The notes beneath the pieces are model-generated. The model saw only the letters and a program-made list of their open reading frames with translations. It had not been told where the DNA came from and made no database searches. DNA of 64,000 nt from Planococcus halocryophilus (lineage in GTDB: Bacteria > Bacillota > Bacilli > Bacillales_A > Planococcaceae): contig NZ_CP016537.2 of the NCBI RefSeq assembly GCF_001687585.2, forward strand, positions 1,398,001-1,462,000, read 5' to 3'. Both the position numbers and the translations under genes were made by a program. The first letter of the stretch is position 1, and the number at the start of each line of letters is the position of its first letter. This document shows positions 60,937 through 64,000 of this stretch, piece by piece.

Positions 60937-61655
60937 ACTACGGAAAATTTGCCGCAGTCTATGATGGACTGATGGAAGATATTCCTTACGAAGAGTATGT
61001 GGAGTGGGTCGCTTCTCACGTTGCGTCTGGCAAATTGCTGGATGTGGCGTGTGGAACTGGCACATTGTCACATCTTTTTGCTGAAATGGGCTATGACGTA
61101 ACTGCTAGTGACTTGTCTGAAGACATGTTGACGGTGGCAAATCAACGTTTCCAAAAAGCAAATCAAGCGATTCCTGTGCTTCAATTGTCTATGGATAATT
61201 TAGAGGGGTTAACGGGTTTTGATATTGTCACGATTGCAATAGACTCTCTTAATTATTTACAGAGCGAAGAACAAGTTCAGCAAACGTTTAAAGAAATTTA
61301 TGACGCGTTAAATCCTGGAGGCCATTTTTTCTTTGATGTCCACTCTGTTTTTAAAGTCGATACAGTTTTTATGGACAGCCCGTTTGTTTATGATGCTGAA
61401 GAAATAGCGTATATTTGGCATACAGAGCCAGGTCAAGCATCACATAGTGTCATTCACGATATGACTTTTTTTGTGCGTCAAAATGACTTGTTCGAGCGCT
61501 TTGAAGAAACGCACGAACAACGTACTTTCCCAATCGAGATATACACAAAATGGCTAGAAGCTGCTGGATTTTCTGTAGAATCTGTTACAGCTGATTTCAC
61601 AAGCCAGTCTCCTGATGACGAAAGTGAACGTGTTTTCTTTCATGCCAAAAAATGA
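60933..61655 (+). CDS. Class I SAM-dependent methyltransferase (YqeM)
   Basis: 240 residues with the SAM loop LLDVACGTGTLSHLFAEMG and a Rossmann fold (VTASDLSEDML; FDIVTIAIDSLNYL). Substrate unknown. The start overlaps the rsfS stop, so it depends on coupling; an in-frame ATG at 60906 would lie well inside rsfS. Same place as B. subtilis yqeM. Confidence 0.9.
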   Translation: MNYGKFAAVYDGLMEDIPYEEYVEWVASHVASGKLLDVACGTGTLSHLFAEMGYDVTASDLSEDMLTVANQRFQKANQAIPVLQLSMDNLEGLTGFDIVTIAIDSLNYLQSEEQVQQTFKEIYDALNPGGHFFFDVHSVFKVDTVFMDSPFVYDAEEIAYIWHTEPGQASHSVIHDMTFFVRQNDLFERFEETHEQRTFPIEIYTKWLEAAGFSVESVTADFTSQSPDDESERVFFHAKK

Positions 61656-61658
61656 GCT

Positions 61659-61687
61659 CACCATCTGCATCTTGCAGGTGGTTTTTT
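61659..61687 (+). terminator. Intrinsic terminator after yqeM
   Basis: Stem CCATCTGCA/TGCAGGTGG with a 3-nt loop and six T, ending the yqeG-yqeM operon. Confidence 0.85.
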
Positions 61688-61777
61688 GTTTGTTAAAAAA
61701 TAGACAAGCGTATTTCAATTATTATATAATTCAAACAGCTTCTATTTAATTGCCTTCTGAAGAAACGAGGAATGCGA

Positions 61778-62401
61778 GTGAAATTTTCCGAGCTTCAGAA
61801 CAAGCCCACATGGTTGCTGATCCCCGCAGTCGCCATAGTGCTGCTTTTGATTTATTTATTTTTTCCTCAACAACAGCCGGAGTCATCTCCAGCTACTGCT
61901 TTCGAATTAATCAACGCTGAATCCCCTCAGCAGACAGAAACCCCAATAAAGGAAATACCCGAAACAGCTGCACCTTTAATGATTGATGTAAAAGGCCAAG
62001 TGAATAAGCCAGGTGTCTATGAGCTAAAAGCAGGGTCCCGCATGCAAGACGCCATTCTAGCAGCTGGAGGATTTACATCCGAAGCGGATAGTCGCGCAAT
62101 TAATTTAGCGTTAATTGTCGTGGACGAAACGAGTCTTTATGTACCAGCGGTTGGAGAAGAAATTGTTGTTTCAATATCGCCACAGACTGCCACAGCTAGT
62201 GGTGGAGGCTTGATAAATATAAATCAGGCAACTGAAACTGAATTGATGGAACTCCCTGGCATAGGCCCTTCAAAAGCCGCTGCGATTCTTGCTTATAGAG
62301 ATGAGGTAGGGAAATTTAATGCGCCTGAACAATTAACGGAAGTAACGGGCATTGGTGACAAGACATTTGAACAACTAAAAGATTTAATAGTCGCGAAATA
62401 A
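61778..62401 (+). CDS. comEA: Competence DNA receptor ComEA
   Basis: Membrane-anchored receptor that binds incoming double-stranded DNA. 207 residues: membrane helix (about 11-29), flexible Pro/Glu linker, an SLBB domain (about 68-130, DVKGQVNKPGVYELKAGSR) and C-terminal double helix-hairpin-helix (about 145-207, ININQATETELMELPGIG). GTG 61778 has better spacing from ACGAGG than ATG 61772. comER, which neighbours comEA in B. subtilis, is not seen. Possible control by ComN. Confidence 0.93.
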   Translation: MKFSELQNKPTWLLIPAVAIVLLLIYLFFPQQQPESSPATAFELINAESPQQTETPIKEIPETAAPLMIDVKGQVNKPGVYELKAGSRMQDAILAAGGFTSEADSRAINLALIVVDETSLYVPAVGEEIVVSISPQTATASGGGLININQATETELMELPGIGPSKAAAILAYRDEVGKFNAPEQLTEVTGIGDKTFEQLKDLIVAK

Positions 62402-62481
62402 TAAGTACGTGATAAAAGGCAGTTGACGAATATGCCTCCTCTGCTACACTTATTTTAACTAAACAAGCAGGAGGCAATTAA

Positions 62482-63054
62482 ATGAAGCGAATAACTTGGG
62501 ATCAATTTTTTATGGCACAAAGCCATTTGCTCGCACTTAGAAGCACTTGTACACGTCTTGCTGTCGGTGCAACGATTGTACGTGATCGGAGAATTATGGC
62601 TGGAGGCTATAACGGATCTATTTCAGGAGGAGACCATTGTATCGATAAAGGCTGTTACGTTGTCGATGGACATTGCGTTCGAACAATCCACGCAGAAATG
62701 AATGCCTTATTGCAATGTTCAAAGTATGGCGTCAGTGTCAATGGAGCTGATATGTATGTTAGCCATTTTCCTTGCCTGCAATGCACCAAGTCAATTATCC
62801 AATCAGGAATTGCCCGACTCTATTATGCCGCTGATTACAAAAACCACGAGTATGCTATCGAATTATTAGAACAAGCTGGGGTAGAAGTGGTACAAGTAAT
62901 GTTTGATGAGCGAAAGATTGACTTTTTAAGTGTCGAAAAATCAGCTCTTTATATCGAACTGCTTGATAAATTGCGTGAAAAAGGTGGAAGCGAAGAAGAA
63001 TTGGCCCATTATAGTGAACGGGTGAATGAATTATTCGGAGAAATCGAAGTATAA
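62482..63054 (+). CDS. comEB: ComEB, dCMP deaminase family protein
   Basis: 190 residues with the zinc deaminase motif HAEMNALLQ (His and Glu) and PCLQC, plus an upstream metal-binding-like GGDHCIDKGCYV. Deaminates dCMP to dUMP; it is not needed for DNA uptake in B. subtilis despite its place in the operon. CAGGAGGC precedes the ATG. Confidence 0.94.
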   Translation: MKRITWDQFFMAQSHLLALRSTCTRLAVGATIVRDRRIMAGGYNGSISGGDHCIDKGCYVVDGHCVRTIHAEMNALLQCSKYGVSVNGADMYVSHFPCLQCTKSIIQSGIARLYYAADYKNHEYAIELLEQAGVEVVQVMFDERKIDFLSVEKSALYIELLDKLREKGGSEEELAHYSERVNELFGEIEV

Positions 63055-63092
63055 CAACAAGTCCTCTTCTCTACGTAGCAGTAGCTACAATA

Positions 63093-64000
63093 ATGGCTAC
63101 ATATGCAGCGCATGAAACAGCGGTTCAACTCGTGTTCATGGCGCTGCTTTTTAGTTGGATGTATTTGAAAAAAGAAAAATGGACATTTATTGTGTTCATT
63201 CTTCTATTTGTTTGTGGCGTTTATATCGTACAGGATTTGCGTGGTAAAGATATCTTTGATACTTCACAGTCTTATACAGGAGAACTCATTTTTCACACAG
63301 GTACGGTAATCGATGGCGATAGCCTTAGAGGGTTTGCTACATTACAAGATGGTACGATCGTTTATGCTCGTTTTCGATTAACGTCGAACGAGCAAAAGCT
63401 TCATATGGAACGGTTAGTGAGTAATTCTAAATTTTTAGTGACTGGTGTTTTTGAAGAAGCTACACCGCCTTCACATCGATATTCTTTTAATATGACTCAT
63501 TATTTACGTCATAATGGAGCAGCTTCACTACTAAAAGTTGAGTCGATCAGTGGCGTGATGGAAAATAAGACGTGGATAAATCGTTTGTTAAAAAGAAGAG
63601 ACCTGTTCAAAACTCATATTCGTGAACATTTTCCTGAAACTTTGGCAGCAGAAGCGGAAGCATTATTAATTGGCGAACGCGAGAATATGGACCCGGAAGA
63701 TCGGCGCATACACCAAACGCTCGGCATTTCTCATTTGTTCGCAATTTCGGGTTTGCATGTGGGCATTGCTTCGGGGTTGTTATACGTTCTTCTCATACGA
63801 TTGCATATTCGAAAAGAGACAGCTTTAGTCATTTTATTACTGGTTTTGCCTTTGTATGCAGTAATTGCAGGTGGAGCTCCGTCTGTTTGGCGAGCTCTTA
63901 GTATGGTAGTCATTGTCACAAGTGGGAAACTGATGAATATTAAGGTGCCACTTGCTAATATTATGTTAACTAGTATAGTGGTTTTCGTTTTATGGGATCC
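63093..64000 (+). CDS. comEC: ComEC/Rec2 DNA uptake channel (3' end outside window; start uncertain)
   Basis: Membrane channel that takes single-stranded DNA into the cytoplasm. The frame runs open from 63030 to the window end. The visible part has N-terminal membrane segments (MALLFSWMYL, WTFIVFILLFVCGVYI), an OB-like region (TGTVIDGDSLRGFATLQ) and the start of the competence domain (HLFAISGLHVGIASGLLYV, GGAPSVWRALSMV). The first in-frame ATG is 63093, but it lacks a ribosome site and would cut into a hydrophobic segment; in-frame ATT codons at 63030 and 63033 follow GGGTGA and would add a basic start (RRNRS). No ATG, GTG or TTG lies between. Confidence 0.88.
   Translation, partial: MATYAAHETAVQLVFMALLFSWMYLKKEKWTFIVFILLFVCGVYIVQDLRGKDIFDTSQSYTGELIFHTGTVIDGDSLRGFATLQDGTIVYARFRLTSNEQKLHMERLVSNSKFLVTGVFEEATPPSHRYSFNMTHYLRHNGAASLLKVESISGVMENKTWINRLLKRRDLFKTHIREHFPETLAAEAEALLIGERENMDPEDRRIHQTLGISHLFAISGLHVGIASGLLYVLLIRLHIRKETALVILLLVLPLYAVIAGGAPSVWRALSMVVIVTSGKLMNIKVPLANIMLTSIVVFVLWD

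Noticed and set aside
63731-63919. 62-codon minus-strand frame at the window end
   Set aside because: Antisense shadow of comEC, whose motifs are on the plus strand.

Overview
The window is a chromosomal stretch of a low-GC Gram-positive bacterium of the order Bacillales. Gene content, gene order, a spo0B-obg pair without neighbouring spore genes, T-box leaders, an L21 leader and a Prp-cleaved L27 all point to the family Planococcaceae (Planococcus/Planomicrobium-like). That placement is inferred from synteny remembered from Bacillus subtilis, not from a database search.

Layout. (1) 1-5.2 kb: the end of a type IV pilus operon: pilC (5' end outside the window), a prepilin gene with its own promoter, pilM-pilN-pilO and a prepilin peptidase. 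(2) 5.5-10.9 kb: maf-radC-mreBCD-minCD (nucleotide sanitation, cell shape, division site). (3) 10.9-16.5 kb: a NERD-domain gene where B. subtilis has spoIVFA-spoIVFB, then L21 leader-rplU-prp-rpmA, spo0B-obg-pheB-pheA. (4) 16.5-27.6 kb: niaR (minus), ruvAB-queA-tgt-yajC, comN, secDF, a LapA-domain gene, recJ-apt. (5) 27.6-34.0 kb: an unusual beta-helix protein, relA-dtd, a 20/21-bp phased repeat array, and an SH3-amidase on the minus strand. (6) 34.0-38.5 kb: T-box-hisS-aspS, 6S RNA, tcdA. (7) 38.6-46.1 kb: rarA (minus), cymR-cysteine desulfurase-mnmA-TPR protein-recD2. (8) 46.1-55.2 kb: paired palindromic elements, T-box-alaS, ireB-ruvX-yrzB, mltG, an O-methyltransferase, udk, greA, yrrS, mtnN. 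(9) 55.3-64 kb: pssA/psd divergent pair, yqeG-yqeH-aroE-yhbY-nadD-yqeK-rsfS-yqeM, and comEA-comEB-comEC (3' end outside the window).

How the genes fit together. Most of the window is conserved housekeeping: envelope and division (Mre, Min, MltG, amidase, Psd/PssA), translation and tRNA modification (QueA, Tgt, TcdA, MnmA, Dtd, HisS, AspS, AlaS, RsfS, Obg, YqeH), recombination and repair (RuvABX, RecJ, RecD2, RarA, RadC), stringent response (RelA) and purine/methionine salvage (Apt, MtnN). DNA uptake and surface pili link the two ends: the pilus operon and prepilin peptidase on the left, ComN in the middle, ComEA/EB/EC on the right. Several sporulation genes present in the same B. subtilis neighbourhoods (spoIIB, spoIVFAB, spoVB, safA/coxA) are missing, while spo0B is kept, which suggests a lineage that lost sporulation.

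The most unusual signal is not a gene. Three intergenic arrays, each directly 3' of a gene, repeat a short core with a 21-bp (or alternating 20/21-bp) period, two helical turns, with variable sequence in between. Two of them have a higher-order 41/42-bp dimer. The cores differ between arrays but the geometry is the same. One array is strongly C-rich and G-poor and follows a gene with no intrinsic terminator, which suggests a role in Rho-type termination or phased protein binding. Other points: a compositional mosaic around the pilin gene, a comEC reading frame without a canonical start codon at the expected place, and two families of interspersed palindromes.
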